Shown here: in pieces, positions 1 to 7,149 of the stretch
How the letters are laid out: the number at the start of each line of letters is the position of its first letter
Numbering within the stretch: position 1 is the stretch's first letter
NCBI GenBank assembly: GCA_000431835.1
Contig: HF987918.1
Span: forward strand, 1-9,401
Direction of reading: 5' to 3'
Source: Succinatimonas sp. CAG:777
GTDB taxonomy: Bacteria; Pseudomonadota; Gammaproteobacteria; Enterobacterales; Succinivibrionaceae
DNA: 9,401 bases
Made by a program: the position numbers and the translations under genes
Notes under the pieces: model-generated
Told to the model about the DNA's origin: nothing
Seen by the model: only the letters and a program-made list of their open reading frames with translations
The model's database searches: none

Positions 1-167
1 GCAGATACTATTTTTGAAGATGAGAACATTACCTGTGTAAATGCCATAGGCATAGCTTTTTCTGGTAAAAACTGTTTTATATCTTGTAAAAAGATTAAGT
101 AATCTGAAATTGGGGTCAGATCCATTGCTTTTGATTTAATCTTCACAGAATAATTTTGTAAAATCAT
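1..167 (-). CDS. N-terminal part of an unrecognised protein, runs off the left edge
   Basis: An open frame on the minus strand starts at ATG 167-165 and continues off the window edge, giving 55 codons. It begins MILQNYSVKIKSKAMDLTPI. A second in-frame ATG at 125-123 gives MDLTPISDYLIFLQDIKQFL and could be the true start. Neither start has a clear Shine-Dalgarno sequence. The peptide has a regular mix of hydrophobic and charged residues, no evident signal peptide or membrane segment, and no motif I recognise. It would be transcribed divergently from degS, with only about 75 bases between the starts. The plus strand of the same stretch is also open (1-102, ending TAA), so coding on this strand is favoured only by composition and by a plausible start. 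I do not assign a function. Confidence 0.4.
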   Translation of the reverse strand, partial: MILQNYSVKIKSKAMDLTPISDYLIFLQDIKQFLPEKAMPMAFTQVMFSSSKIVS

Positions 168-208
168 ATAAAGATCAACACATTTTCAAGAGTTTTAGGT
201 TATTCTTT

Positions 209-221
209 TAGAGAAACTCTA
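209..221. repeat. 13-bp palindrome in the divergent intergenic gap before degS
   Basis: TAGAG-AAA-CTCTA is a perfect 5-bp inverted repeat with a three-base centre. It sits about 20 bases before the preferred degS start, in the short gap shared with the minus-strand gene at the left edge. It could be an operator or a small mRNA hairpin near the ribosome entry site, which lacks a good Shine-Dalgarno. It is short enough to be chance. Confidence 0.25.
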
Positions 222-241
222 CGTATGTGCGAACTCTTTAT

Positions 242-1324
242 ATGATTATTAGTAAAAAGTCACTTCCCTTTCTTATTCCTGTAGCTGTGGGCGTCATTGT
301 TGGTGTCGCAGTTCTTTTAATAAAACCTTCTACTGGTAAAAAACTAGGCGATCTTATCTATTCGAGCGGTATTTCAACTGAAGGTTATTCATATGCTGTA
401 AATAAAGCAGCGCCTAGCGTTGTAAATATCTATGTGGCCACATTAAAAGAAGACTACACAACTCCCGCTCCAAACTCGATCACCTCATCGGCATCAGGTG
501 TGATCATGGATAAACATGGCATCATAGTAACTAATTACCATGTTGTGCCATCAGGAAACGAACCTAATAAAGCTATCTTTGTGCAAACTCGTGATGGCAA
601 GGTCATGAAAGCCTTTGTTGTAGGTTGTGACAGAAGAACTGATATTGCGGTTTTAACTGTCAGTGAAGATACAACTTTAACTCCAATTACACCTGCTAAA
701 AACGAACCTAATATTGGCGATATTGCACTTGCTATCGGCAATCCTAACAACCTAGGACAAACCGTAACACACGGCATTATTTCTGCTGTATCGCGTTCAG
801 GTTCTGGACTGTTATCTAAAGATCAGATGAATATCCGTCAGGGCGTTCAAGCTTTAATCCAAACTGATGCACCTATCAATCAGGGTAACTCTGGTGGCGC
901 TTTAGTAGATACCAGAGGAAATCTAATTGGCATCAATACAGCTTCATTTAGTGGCGATAATACCTACGGTATTGGCTTTGCTATTCCTGTAAAGATGGTT
1001 CGTGAAGTAATGGATGAGATCTTACGTCACGGTAAAGTTGAGCGTGGATATTTAGGTATTTCTGATGATGAAACTACAGCCCTAGATTCAGAGAGCGGTG
1101 TCAGAATCGGTTATGTCGATCCTGAAGGACCTGCTTTTGGAATTTTAAAAATTGGTGATCTCATCACCAAAGTTGATGGTTATAGCGTACAGAATGTAAG
1201 AGAGCTTATCGATTTAGTCTCTAAGTCAAAACCAAATACAGTCATGAACTTTGAGATTAAACGTGAAGGTAAGGTAAAACAGGAAAAGGTTACTTTAGCT
1301 GAAGATAATACTTCTGTTGACTAG
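242..1324 (+). CDS. degS: DegS, inner-membrane-anchored serine endoprotease (HtrA family, one PDZ)
   Basis: In known gammaproteobacteria DegS sits in the periplasm, senses misfolded outer-membrane proteins through its PDZ domain and cuts the anti-sigma factor RseA to start the sigma-E envelope stress response. Numbered from the upstream GTG at 227, the protein shows one membrane anchor at about residues 13-32 after a lysine pair. A trypsin-like domain follows, with His105 (VTNYHVV), Asp139 (RTDIAVL) and Ser222 (NQGNSGGAL). A single C-terminal PDZ covers about 273-357 and carries the carboxylate-binding YLGI loop. One PDZ plus an uncleaved anchor separates it from DegP and DegQ, which have a signal peptide and two PDZs. 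I prefer ATG 242 (360 residues), which starts MIISKK directly before the anchor and gives a length close to E. coli DegS. GTG 227 (365 residues) is possible. Neither start has a strong Shine-Dalgarno. The stop is TAG. RseA and sigma-E are not in the window. Confidence 0.93.
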   Translation: MIISKKSLPFLIPVAVGVIVGVAVLLIKPSTGKKLGDLIYSSGISTEGYSYAVNKAAPSVVNIYVATLKEDYTTPAPNSITSSASGVIMDKHGIIVTNYHVVPSGNEPNKAIFVQTRDGKVMKAFVVGCDRRTDIAVLTVSEDTTLTPITPAKNEPNIGDIALAIGNPNNLGQTVTHGIISAVSRSGSGLLSKDQMNIRQGVQALIQTDAPINQGNSGGALVDTRGNLIGINTASFSGDNTYGIGFAIPVKMVREVMDEILRHGKVERGYLGISDDETTALDSESGVRIGYVDPEGPAFGILKIGDLITKVDGYSVQNVRELIDLVSKSKPNTVMNFEIKREGKVKQEKVTLAEDNTSVD

Positions 1325-1342
1325 TTTTTCTTTCAAGATAAC

Positions 1343-1393
1343 AATGCCACAAGCTAATGCAGATATTTCTGATAAAGCTTGTGGCGTTCTTTT
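1343..1393 (+). terminator. Terminator after degS, between convergent genes
   Basis: The arms AATGCCACAAGCT (1343-1355) and AGCTTGTGGCGTT (1376-1388) pair over 13 positions with one G-T wobble. The loop is 20 bases and a T-rich run (TTCTTTT) follows. It lies 20 bases after the degS stop and ends 18 bases before the bioB stop. The hairpin would also form in the bioB transcript, but there it lacks a good U tract, so it is best read as the degS terminator. Confidence 0.75.
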
Positions 1394-1410
1394 AGTAACT
1401 ATCAAAAGTA

Positions 1411-2385
1411 CTACTTAATAGGTTCAATCTTAGTTAAGATCTTCTGATTACTGATAGCAGCAGAGATATCATCTGCTACAGTAAGACCTGCTGTAGTTAA
1501 CATGTCACCTGTGATCTCAGCATTGATTCCGTATTTGTACAGATCAGTAAAGTATTTCTGAATGATAAGTCTACCGCCTGCCAATCTTAAAACAGTCTTT
1601 GGAAGAACATGTCTGAATAGAGCAATTGTACGTCTTACCTCATCAGGATGAACTGTAGGACGGTTCTCTAAAGGTGTACCCTTAATAGGATTTAAGATAT
1701 TGATTGGAGTACTGTCTACCTGTAACTTACGCAGCTCTAAAGCAATATCAACTCTATCCTCTACACTCTCGCCCATACCCAGGATACATCCAGAGCAAAT
1801 CTCTAAGCCTGCTTTCTTAGCTAAAGCAATAGTATCCTCTTTTTGCTTCATAGTATGAGTTGTGCAGATCTCTTTGAAGAAGTTTGGTGAAGTCTCTAAG
1901 TTGTTGTGATAACGCTTAAGACCAGATTCTTTTAACATTACAAAATCGTCATAATCTAATAGACCTAAAGAACCGCAGCATGAAATCTTAAGTTCTGAGG
2001 AGATCTTTTTATAAGCCTGTGCAATAGTCTTTAGCTCAGCTTTAGACAGTCTTACACCTGCAGTTACAATTGAGAAACGGTGCACACCGCGTTTGTCATT
2101 TGCCTGAGCTTCCTTAAAGAACTCGTCAACTGACTTTAATACAGACTGCTGAATTTCGGTGTTGTAATAACGGCTCTGAGAACAGAATTTGCAGTTTTCA
2201 GAACACTTGCCACACTTGCCATTAGAGATACAACATAACTCAATTGCTTCTTTAAAGAAGTGTGAAGTAATTTTGCTGGCACTTTCCTTGAGTTCCTCAA
2301 GAGGAGCATCATATAGCTCTAAAGCTTCCTCTTTTGTAATCTCATATCCATCAATGATTTTATCTGCAAGATCTTTAAGTTGCAC
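1411..2385 (-). CDS. bioB: Biotin synthase (radical SAM), clostridial-like type
   Basis: BioB inserts sulfur into dethiobiotin, the last step of biotin synthesis, in the cytoplasm. The 324-residue protein has the CxxxCxxC radical-SAM cluster motif at Cys61/65/68 (CSENCKFCSQS). It also has the family motifs YHNNLETS (159-166), CSGC...GMGES (197-206), NPIKGTPLE (232-240) and LRLAGGR (266-272, with Arg267 matching E. coli Arg260). Of the E. coli [2Fe-2S] ligands, Cys128 and Cys188 align with Cys137 and Cys197, but the Cys97 position is Ser105 (RFSIVTAG). Extra cysteines occur at 51, 52, 58, 136, 174 and 200. From memory, the sequence is much closer to clostridial BioB than to E. coli BioB, which suggests transfer from Firmicutes. 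The start is GTG with GGAG seven bases upstream (spacer CTAAAA); no in-frame ATG lies between it and the preceding stop. No other bio gene is nearby. The stop is TAG. Confidence 0.92.
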   Translation of the reverse strand: MQLKDLADKIIDGYEITKEEALELYDAPLEELKESASKITSHFFKEAIELCCISNGKCGKCSENCKFCSQSRYYNTEIQQSVLKSVDEFFKEAQANDKRGVHRFSIVTAGVRLSKAELKTIAQAYKKISSELKISCCGSLGLLDYDDFVMLKESGLKRYHNNLETSPNFFKEICTTHTMKQKEDTIALAKKAGLEICSGCILGMGESVEDRVDIALELRKLQVDSTPINILNPIKGTPLENRPTVHPDEVRRTIALFRHVLPKTVLRLAGGRLIIQKYFTDLYKYGINAEITGDMLTTAGLTVADDISAAISNQKILTKIEPIK

Positions 2386-2437
2386 TTTTAGCTCCGAAGA
2401 TAGGAAACGTGTCTTTCTGACAGTTAAATAAATGAAG

Positions 2438-2456
2438 ACAGGATTTCATATCCTGT
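2438..2456 (-). promoter_or_regulatory. Perfect inverted repeat in the bioB 5' leader
   Basis: ACAGGAT-TTCAT-ATCCTGT is a perfect 7-bp inverted repeat with a 5-base centre. It lies about 10-30 bases downstream of the likely bioB transcription start and about 53 bases before the GTG. It could be an operator or an mRNA hairpin. It does not resemble the BirA, BioR or BioQ sites I know. The function is unassigned. Confidence 0.4.
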
Positions 2457-2470
2457 TAAATTGAGGTCAC

Positions 2471-2476
2471 ATTATA
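2471..2476 (-). promoter_or_regulatory. Likely -10 element of the bioB promoter
   Basis: On the minus strand this is a perfect TATAAT, about 85 bases before the bioB GTG. I see no good -35 hexamer at the usual spacing, so activity may be weak or activator-dependent. The sequence directly downstream (GTGACCTCAATTTA on the minus strand) recurs in similar form at 2610-2623 on the plus strand. Confidence 0.5.
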
Positions 2477-2509
2477 CACTTTTTGGATAGGTTTTGTATG
2501 CATAACAAT

Positions 2510-2534
2510 GGGGAGGCCCATGGATACAGAATAA
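2510..2534 (+). other. Orphan strong Shine-Dalgarno with a four-codon ORF
   Basis: GGGGAGG (2510-2516) is followed after three bases by ATG GAT ACA GAA TAA (2520-2534), encoding Met-Asp-Thr-Glu. This is the strongest Shine-Dalgarno-like sequence in the window, yet no gene follows it, and its spacing is shorter than usual. The ATG lies in the left arm of the inverted repeat at 2519-2559. It may be a leader peptide or stalling site upstream of the large activase gene, or chance. Confidence 0.25.
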
Positions 2535-2559
2535 GTTTTACTCTATGCGTTTATCCATG
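2519..2559 (+). repeat. 8-bp inverted repeat in the bioB/activase intergenic region
   Basis: CATGGATA (2519-2526) and TATCCATG (2552-2559) are perfect reverse complements, 25 bases apart. A T-rich stretch (TGTTTTGAGTTTTTTATTC) follows within two bases, so the layout resembles a weak intrinsic terminator or attenuator on the plus strand, although no gene lies directly upstream. No known riboswitch class is recognisable. Confidence 0.35.
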
Positions 2560-2605
2560 CTGTTTTGAGTTTTTTATTCATCTGACTAAATTTATAGCAA
2601 AATTC

Positions 2606-2618
2606 TAAGGTGACCTTA
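2606..2618. promoter_or_regulatory. 13-bp palindrome, possible operator upstream of the activase gene
   Basis: TAAGGTGACCTTA is a perfect palindrome around a central G. A weak promoter-like pair, TTGAGT (2565-2570) and TAAATT (2587-2592) with a 16-base spacer, lies just upstream and would place the palindrome at the start of a transcript about 170 bases before the activase ATG. No known regulator site fits clearly. Apart from the elements listed separately, I see no supported gene in 2386-2780. Confidence 0.35.
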
Positions 2619-2780
2619 ATAAAGTTAAGTAAAATAGCCTTATTACAGTATGTTAGATTAAAAGAGATGCCGCTGATAAACAAAGGGCTTTACAGTCATA
2701 AAGATCCTTATTGCACTTACTAAAATAACTAAATTGCGATATAACTATCAGTGTATTCATATATAACAAGAACATATGCT

Positions 2781-5700
2781 ATGACGACATTAAGACTTGG
2801 TATTGATATTGGTTCTACCACCATCAAGTTCGTAGTGCTTGATGAGAATGCAAAGATTATTTATAAAAATTACGAAAGACACTTTTCTGAAACAGGCAAT
2901 GCCTTTAAAAGAAATCTTGAAAAAGTAGCTCCTGTTTTAGGTGATAATCCTTTCTATATTACACTCTCAGGCTCATCAGGTATGGGTGTTGCCTCAAGAT
3001 TAAACCTGCCTTTTGAGCAGGAAGTGCTCTCCTGTACTAGTGCCATTAACTTACTTGCTAAAGATACAGAAACAGCTATTGAGTTAGGTGGTGAGGACGC
3101 AAAGATCACCTATTTAAATGGTTCACTAGAGCAGCGTATGAATGGAGCCTGCGCTGGTGGTACCGGTGCTTTCATTGATCAGATGGCAAACCTTTTAAAT
3201 ACAGATGCTAAAGGTCTTAATGACTTAGCTAAAAAAGGCTCCAAACTCTATACTATCGCTTCTCGTTGTGGTGTCTTTGCTAAAACTGATATTCAGGCAC
3301 TCATCAATGATGGTGCTCAAAAAGAGGATCTTGCACTCTCAATTTTCCAGGCTGTCGTCAATCAGACTGTAGGTACTCTAGCACAGGGACGTGCCATTGA
3401 AGGTAAGACAGCTTTTCTAGGTGGTCCATTAACTTTCTTGTCTGAATTAAAAGAGCGTTTTATCAAGACATTAAATTTAATAGACGAGGATGTTGTTGCA
3501 ACACCTGATGCCTGCTACTTTGTAGCTATCGGTGCTGCTATCTGCGATGAAGCCAAATTAACCTCCTTAAAAGAGTTAACAGAATTATCTAAAACAGATC
3601 TAAACGCTGTTACCGAGACAAAAAATCACAGTGAACCACTGTTTTCATCTCGTGATGAGTATGATGCTTTTGTAAAAAGACACAGTGAGGATATTGTTAA
3701 AAGGACCTCTTTTGACAACTATCATGGTCCTGTCTATGTTGGAATTGATGCAGGCTCTACTACCTCAAAAATTGCAGCTGTAACTGACAAAAACGAGCTT
3801 CTATATACCATTTATGGTTCTAATCAGGGTTCACCTTTAAACACAGTCGTCAATGAATTAAAAGAACTTTATGACCATATGCCTCATGACTGCTACATTG
3901 CAGGTGTTACTACCACAGGCTATGGCGAGTCTTTAATAAAAGCTGCCTTACATGCTGACTTTGGCGAGGTGGAAACCTTTGCGCACTTGCGTGCAGCTAA
4001 AGAGTTCTGTCCTGAGGTGTCCTTTATCATGGATATTGGTGGACAGGATATGAAGTGCTTTTTTGTAAAAGACGGCACTATTGGCAACATCACCTTAAAT
4101 GAAGCCTGTTCAGCAGGTTGCGGTTCTTTCATTGAAACCTTTGCTAAAGGCTTAAACTTAAGTGCAGCTGAGTTTGCTGATAAAGCAGTAGACTCAAAAG
4201 CCCCAGTTGATCTTGGTACTAGATGTACCGTCTTTATGAATTCTAAAGTAAAACAGGCTCAAAAAGATGGTGCCTCAGTAGGAGACATTTCAGCTGGTAT
4301 CTCCATTTCCGTAATTAAAAACGCACTCTTTAAAGTAATGCAGTTAAAGGATGTGGGATCTCTAGGTGATCACATCGTAGTTCAAGGTGGTACTTTCTTG
4401 AACAACGCTGTTTTAAAAGCCATGGAAACCTTACTTAATAAAAAAGTAATTCGTCCTGATATCTCAGGTCACATGGGTGCCTACGGCGCAGCTATATTAG
4501 CGCATGAATCAGCAGCGCTTAAAGAAAAGGATCGAAAACCTTATGTTTCATCTATTCTAAAACGTGAAGAACTCGATTCCTTTACCTATAAAACCAGATC
4601 ATACAGATGCCACAAATGTGGTAACAACTGCATGATCACCATGCAGATCTTCCCCGACAACTCACGACACTTTACAGGTAACCGCTGTGAAAAAGGTATT
4701 GGCGGTAAAGTTGCAAGTACAGACAAAAACACCAACAATCTGTATCGTTACAAATATCAAAGAGTCTTTGACTATAAACCTTTAGATGAGAATAAGGCTC
4801 CTCGTGGCGTTATCGGTATTCCACGTTGCCTTAACATGTACGAGGATTTTCCATTCTGGTTTACCTTATTAACCAAATTAGGCTACAGAGTTGTCTTATC
4901 TGAAGAATCTTCTGCTGCCCTATACGCTAAAGGACTTGCTACTATTCCATCAGACTCACTTTGCTATCCGGCAAAGCTAGTTCACGGTCATATCATGAGC
5001 CTTATTGAATCAGGCGTTAAAAAGATCTTCTACCCATGCCTGCCATTTAATCTTGTGGACAGAACTCATCCTAATGACAATCACTACAACTGCCCTGTTG
5101 TAGCCTCATATGCTGAGAATATTCGTGGCAATATGGATATTCTAAAGACTGAGAATGTTACCTTCTTACAGCCTTTCTTACCTATTAACAATCAAAAGCG
5201 TCTGTGCAAACGCTTAATTGAAGAGTTCAAAGCGGAAAAGCTTACTAAAAAGGAAGTAGAAGAGGCCTGCAGCGCTGCCTATGCTGAACTTGAACACTAC
5301 AAACAGGATGTAAGAGAGTTTGCTCAAAATGTAATTCAAAAGGCTCGTGCTGAAAATCGCCACCTTATCATGTTAGTAGGTCGTCCATACCATATTGATC
5401 CAGAAATCAACCATGGTATTGCCGATATGATTGAATCCTATGGTCTTGCGGTGATTTCTGAAGACAGTGTCTACCACGAAAAGATTAAAGTTAATAAAGT
5501 AGGTCTTATCAATCAATGGAGCTATCATGCTAGACTTTATCATGCAGCTGAGTTTGCCGTAGAGAATAAAGACGTAACTCTAATTCAGTTAAGCTCATTT
5601 GGCTGTGGACTTGATGCTATTACTACAGATCAGGTAAAAGAGATCTTAGAAGAGCATCAGCGTATCTATACTTTAATTAAGTTAGATGAAGTCTCAAACT

Positions 5701-7019
5701 TGGGTGCAGCAAGAATCAGACTGCGTTCATTATTAGCAGCATTAGCTCGTAAGTCAGTACCTGTATTTACCCCAATACCGTTTACAGACAGACCTCACTT
5801 TACTAAAGAATGTGTTAGAAAGCATACAATTCTGGCACCTCAAATGGCTCCAATCCATTTTGAGCTTTTCAAAACTGTTTTAGCAAAGTTTGGTTATAAC
5901 GTGGTAATTCCAGCACTGCCTGATAAATCATCGATTGATTTAGGTTTGCGCTATGTCAACAATGACATGTGCTACCCAGCAATCGTAGTTATTGGTCAAA
6001 TGTTAGAGGCTTTAAAATCAGGTCTTTATGATCCTGACAATACCTCCATCATGCTCTTCCAGACCTGTGGTGCATGTAGAGCTACCAACTATATTGCCGT
6101 TTTACGTAAAGCTTTAAAATACGCAGGCTTCCCTCAGGTACCTGTTTTTGCTGTCTATGGGCTTGAAACCGACGAGTTCAAGATGCCAACAGCCATGTTC
6201 AAAGATGCAATTAAAGCTGCTGTCTATGGCGATCTGTTAATGAAATTAACTAACAGAGTAAGACCTTATGAGGTACATACCGGTGAAACTAAAAAGTACT
6301 TTGAAAAGTGGCTTAATAACTGCAAGGAAGAGCTTTTAAACAGTTCTAACCGTAAGTACAAGGACAATATCTTTGATATGGTCAAAGACTTTGAGAGTAT
6401 TGAGATTAACCATATTAAAAAGCCAAAGGTAGGTATCGTGGGTGAGATCTTAGTAAAATATCACCCTGTAGCTAACAATTATCTTGAAAAAGAACTCTTT
6501 GAAGAAGGCGCTGAGGTTGTAATGCCTGACTTTGTAGATTTCTTCTTGTACTTAGCTGGCGATCCTATCATTGAGCATAACCTTCTAGAAGGCAAGCTCT
6601 TAAACAAGTTCTTTGCGCTCACTTTCATACGCTTAGTTGAGCATTACAGAAAGTATGTTTATAAAGCTCTAAAACACTCTAAGAGATTTACTCCACCTTT
6701 GAACATCTTTACTACAGCAAAGCTTGCTGGCAAGTTCGTGTCTTTAGGTAATATGGCTGGTGAAGGCTGGTTCCTAACTGGTGAAATGGTAAAACTTATT
6801 GAAAACGGGGTACCTAACATTGTGTGCCTGCAGCCTTTTGGTTGTCTGCCAAATCACATCACAGGTAAAGGCGTAGTGCACTCATTACGACAAAACTATG
6901 AAGAGGCTAACATAGTTTCCATTGACTGTGATGCTGGTGCCTCTGAGGTAAATCAGCTAAACCGAGTAAAACTCATGTTAGGTGTGGCAAAAGCTAATCT
7001 TAATAAGAAACAAAACTAA
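2781..7019 (+). CDS. Giant acyl-CoA dehydratase activase-related iron-sulfur protein (two BadF/BcrA ATPase modules, DUF2229, HgdB-like regions)
   Basis: Members of this family are cytoplasmic and oxygen-sensitive. HgdC-type activases use ATP to drive an electron from a [4Fe-4S] cluster onto a partner such as 2-hydroxyacyl-CoA dehydratase. The substrate of the giant members is unknown to me. Numbered from ATG 2781 (1412 residues), ASKHA module 1 has GIDIGSTT at 7 with Cys124 (ACAGGTG) and Cys163 (SRCGVF). Module 2 has GIDAGSTT at 321 with Cys443 (ACSAGCGSF) and Cys482 (TRCTVF). Both cysteine pairs are 39 apart, as I recall for HgdC Cys127/166. A cluster follows at Cys610, 613, 617 and 636, then a DUF2229 region from about 675 (SDSLCYPAK, Cys728). 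After it come HgdB-like stretches with SFGCGLDAITTDQV, NDMCYPA, QTCGACRATN and, near the C-terminus, QPFGCLPNH. An in-frame GTG at 2751 would add ten residues, but homologous starts and MTTLRLGIDIGSTT favour 2781. No strong Shine-Dalgarno is visible. All four Trp codons are TGG. The stop is TAA. Confidence 0.9.
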   Translation: MTTLRLGIDIGSTTIKFVVLDENAKIIYKNYERHFSETGNAFKRNLEKVAPVLGDNPFYITLSGSSGMGVASRLNLPFEQEVLSCTSAINLLAKDTETAIELGGEDAKITYLNGSLEQRMNGACAGGTGAFIDQMANLLNTDAKGLNDLAKKGSKLYTIASRCGVFAKTDIQALINDGAQKEDLALSIFQAVVNQTVGTLAQGRAIEGKTAFLGGPLTFLSELKERFIKTLNLIDEDVVATPDACYFVAIGAAICDEAKLTSLKELTELSKTDLNAVTETKNHSEPLFSSRDEYDAFVKRHSEDIVKRTSFDNYHGPVYVGIDAGSTTSKIAAVTDKNELLYTIYGSNQGSPLNTVVNELKELYDHMPHDCYIAGVTTTGYGESLIKAALHADFGEVETFAHLRAAKEFCPEVSFIMDIGGQDMKCFFVKDGTIGNITLNEACSAGCGSFIETFAKGLNLSAAEFADKAVDSKAPVDLGTRCTVFMNSKVKQAQKDGASVGDISAGISISVIKNALFKVMQLKDVGSLGDHIVVQGGTFLNNAVLKAMETLLNKKVIRPDISGHMGAYGAAILAHESAALKEKDRKPYVSSILKREELDSFTYKTRSYRCHKCGNNCMITMQIFPDNSRHFTGNRCEKGIGGKVASTDKNTNNLYRYKYQRVFDYKPLDENKAPRGVIGIPRCLNMYEDFPFWFTLLTKLGYRVVLSEESSAALYAKGLATIPSDSLCYPAKLVHGHIMSLIESGVKKIFYPCLPFNLVDRTHPNDNHYNCPVVASYAENIRGNMDILKTENVTFLQPFLPINNQKRLCKRLIEEFKAEKLTKKEVEEACSAAYAELEHYKQDVREFAQNVIQKARAENRHLIMLVGRPYHIDPEINHGIADMIESYGLAVISEDSVYHEKIKVNKVGLINQWSYHARLYHAAEFAVENKDVTLIQLSSFGCGLDAITTDQVKEILEEHQRIYTLIKLDEVSNLGAARIRLRSLLAALARKSVPVFTPIPFTDRPHFTKECVRKHTILAPQMAPIHFELFKTVLAKFGYNVVIPALPDKSSIDLGLRYVNNDMCYPAIVVIGQMLEALKSGLYDPDNTSIMLFQTCGACRATNYIAVLRKALKYAGFPQVPVFAVYGLETDEFKMPTAMFKDAIKAAVYGDLLMKLTNRVRPYEVHTGETKKYFEKWLNNCKEELLNSSNRKYKDNIFDMVKDFESIEINHIKKPKVGIVGEILVKYHPVANNYLEKELFEEGAEVVMPDFVDFFLYLAGDPIIEHNLLEGKLLNKFFALTFIRLVEHYRKYVYKALKHSKRFTPPLNIFTTAKLAGKFVSLGNMAGEGWFLTGEMVKLIENGVPNIVCLQPFGCLPNHITGKGVVHSLRQNYEEANIVSIDCDAGASEVNQLNRVKLMLGVAKANLNKKQN

Positions 7020-7030
7020 TGACTTTAAAC

Positions 7031-7074
7031 AATCTGACTTTATGGTTATGAAGTCAGATTAAATTTGATCTTTT
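7031..7074 (+). terminator. Hairpin terminator after the activase gene
   Basis: AATCTGACTT (7031-7040) and AAGTCAGATT (7051-7060) form a perfect 10-bp stem with a 10-base loop, 12 bases after the stop codon. The T-rich part (AAATTTGATCTTTT) starts a few bases later and is interrupted, so termination may be partial. A strong promoter for the next gene follows, which suggests separate transcription units. Confidence 0.6.
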
Positions 7075-7149
7075 AAATTTTAGATATTGATGCCTATTAC
7101 ACCAAAAAAAAATTAAACCTCATCTTTAAAAATACCCTCTCCTTAAGTC

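Noticed and set aside
1..102. Plus-strand open frame ending in TAA at 100-102, possible tail of an upstream gene
   Set aside because: Only 33 codons, no recognisable motif, and it overlaps the minus-strand frame, which has a start codon and more protein-like composition. It cannot be fully excluded.
535..777. 80-codon minus-strand frame inside degS
   Set aside because: It is antisense to the protease domain with its conserved His/Asp motifs; a shadow frame.
2189..2431. 80-codon plus-strand frame over the 5' end of bioB
   Set aside because: Antisense shadow of conserved bioB codons including the radical-SAM cysteines.
2438..2456. BirA operator for bioB
   Set aside because: The repeat ACAGGAT-N5-ATCCTGT does not match the TTGTnAACC-type half sites or spacing of BirA.
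2498..2608. 36-residue frame from ATG 2498 in the bioB/activase gap
   Set aside because: No ribosome binding site, overlaps the inverted repeats, unconvincing composition.
2667..2723. 18-codon frame (MPLINKGLYSHKD...) with a weak AAGAG upstream, possible leader peptide
   Set aside because: Too short, with no attenuator structure or run of meaningful codons to support it.
3920..4132. 70-codon minus-strand frame inside the activase gene
   Set aside because: Antisense to the conserved second ATPase module.
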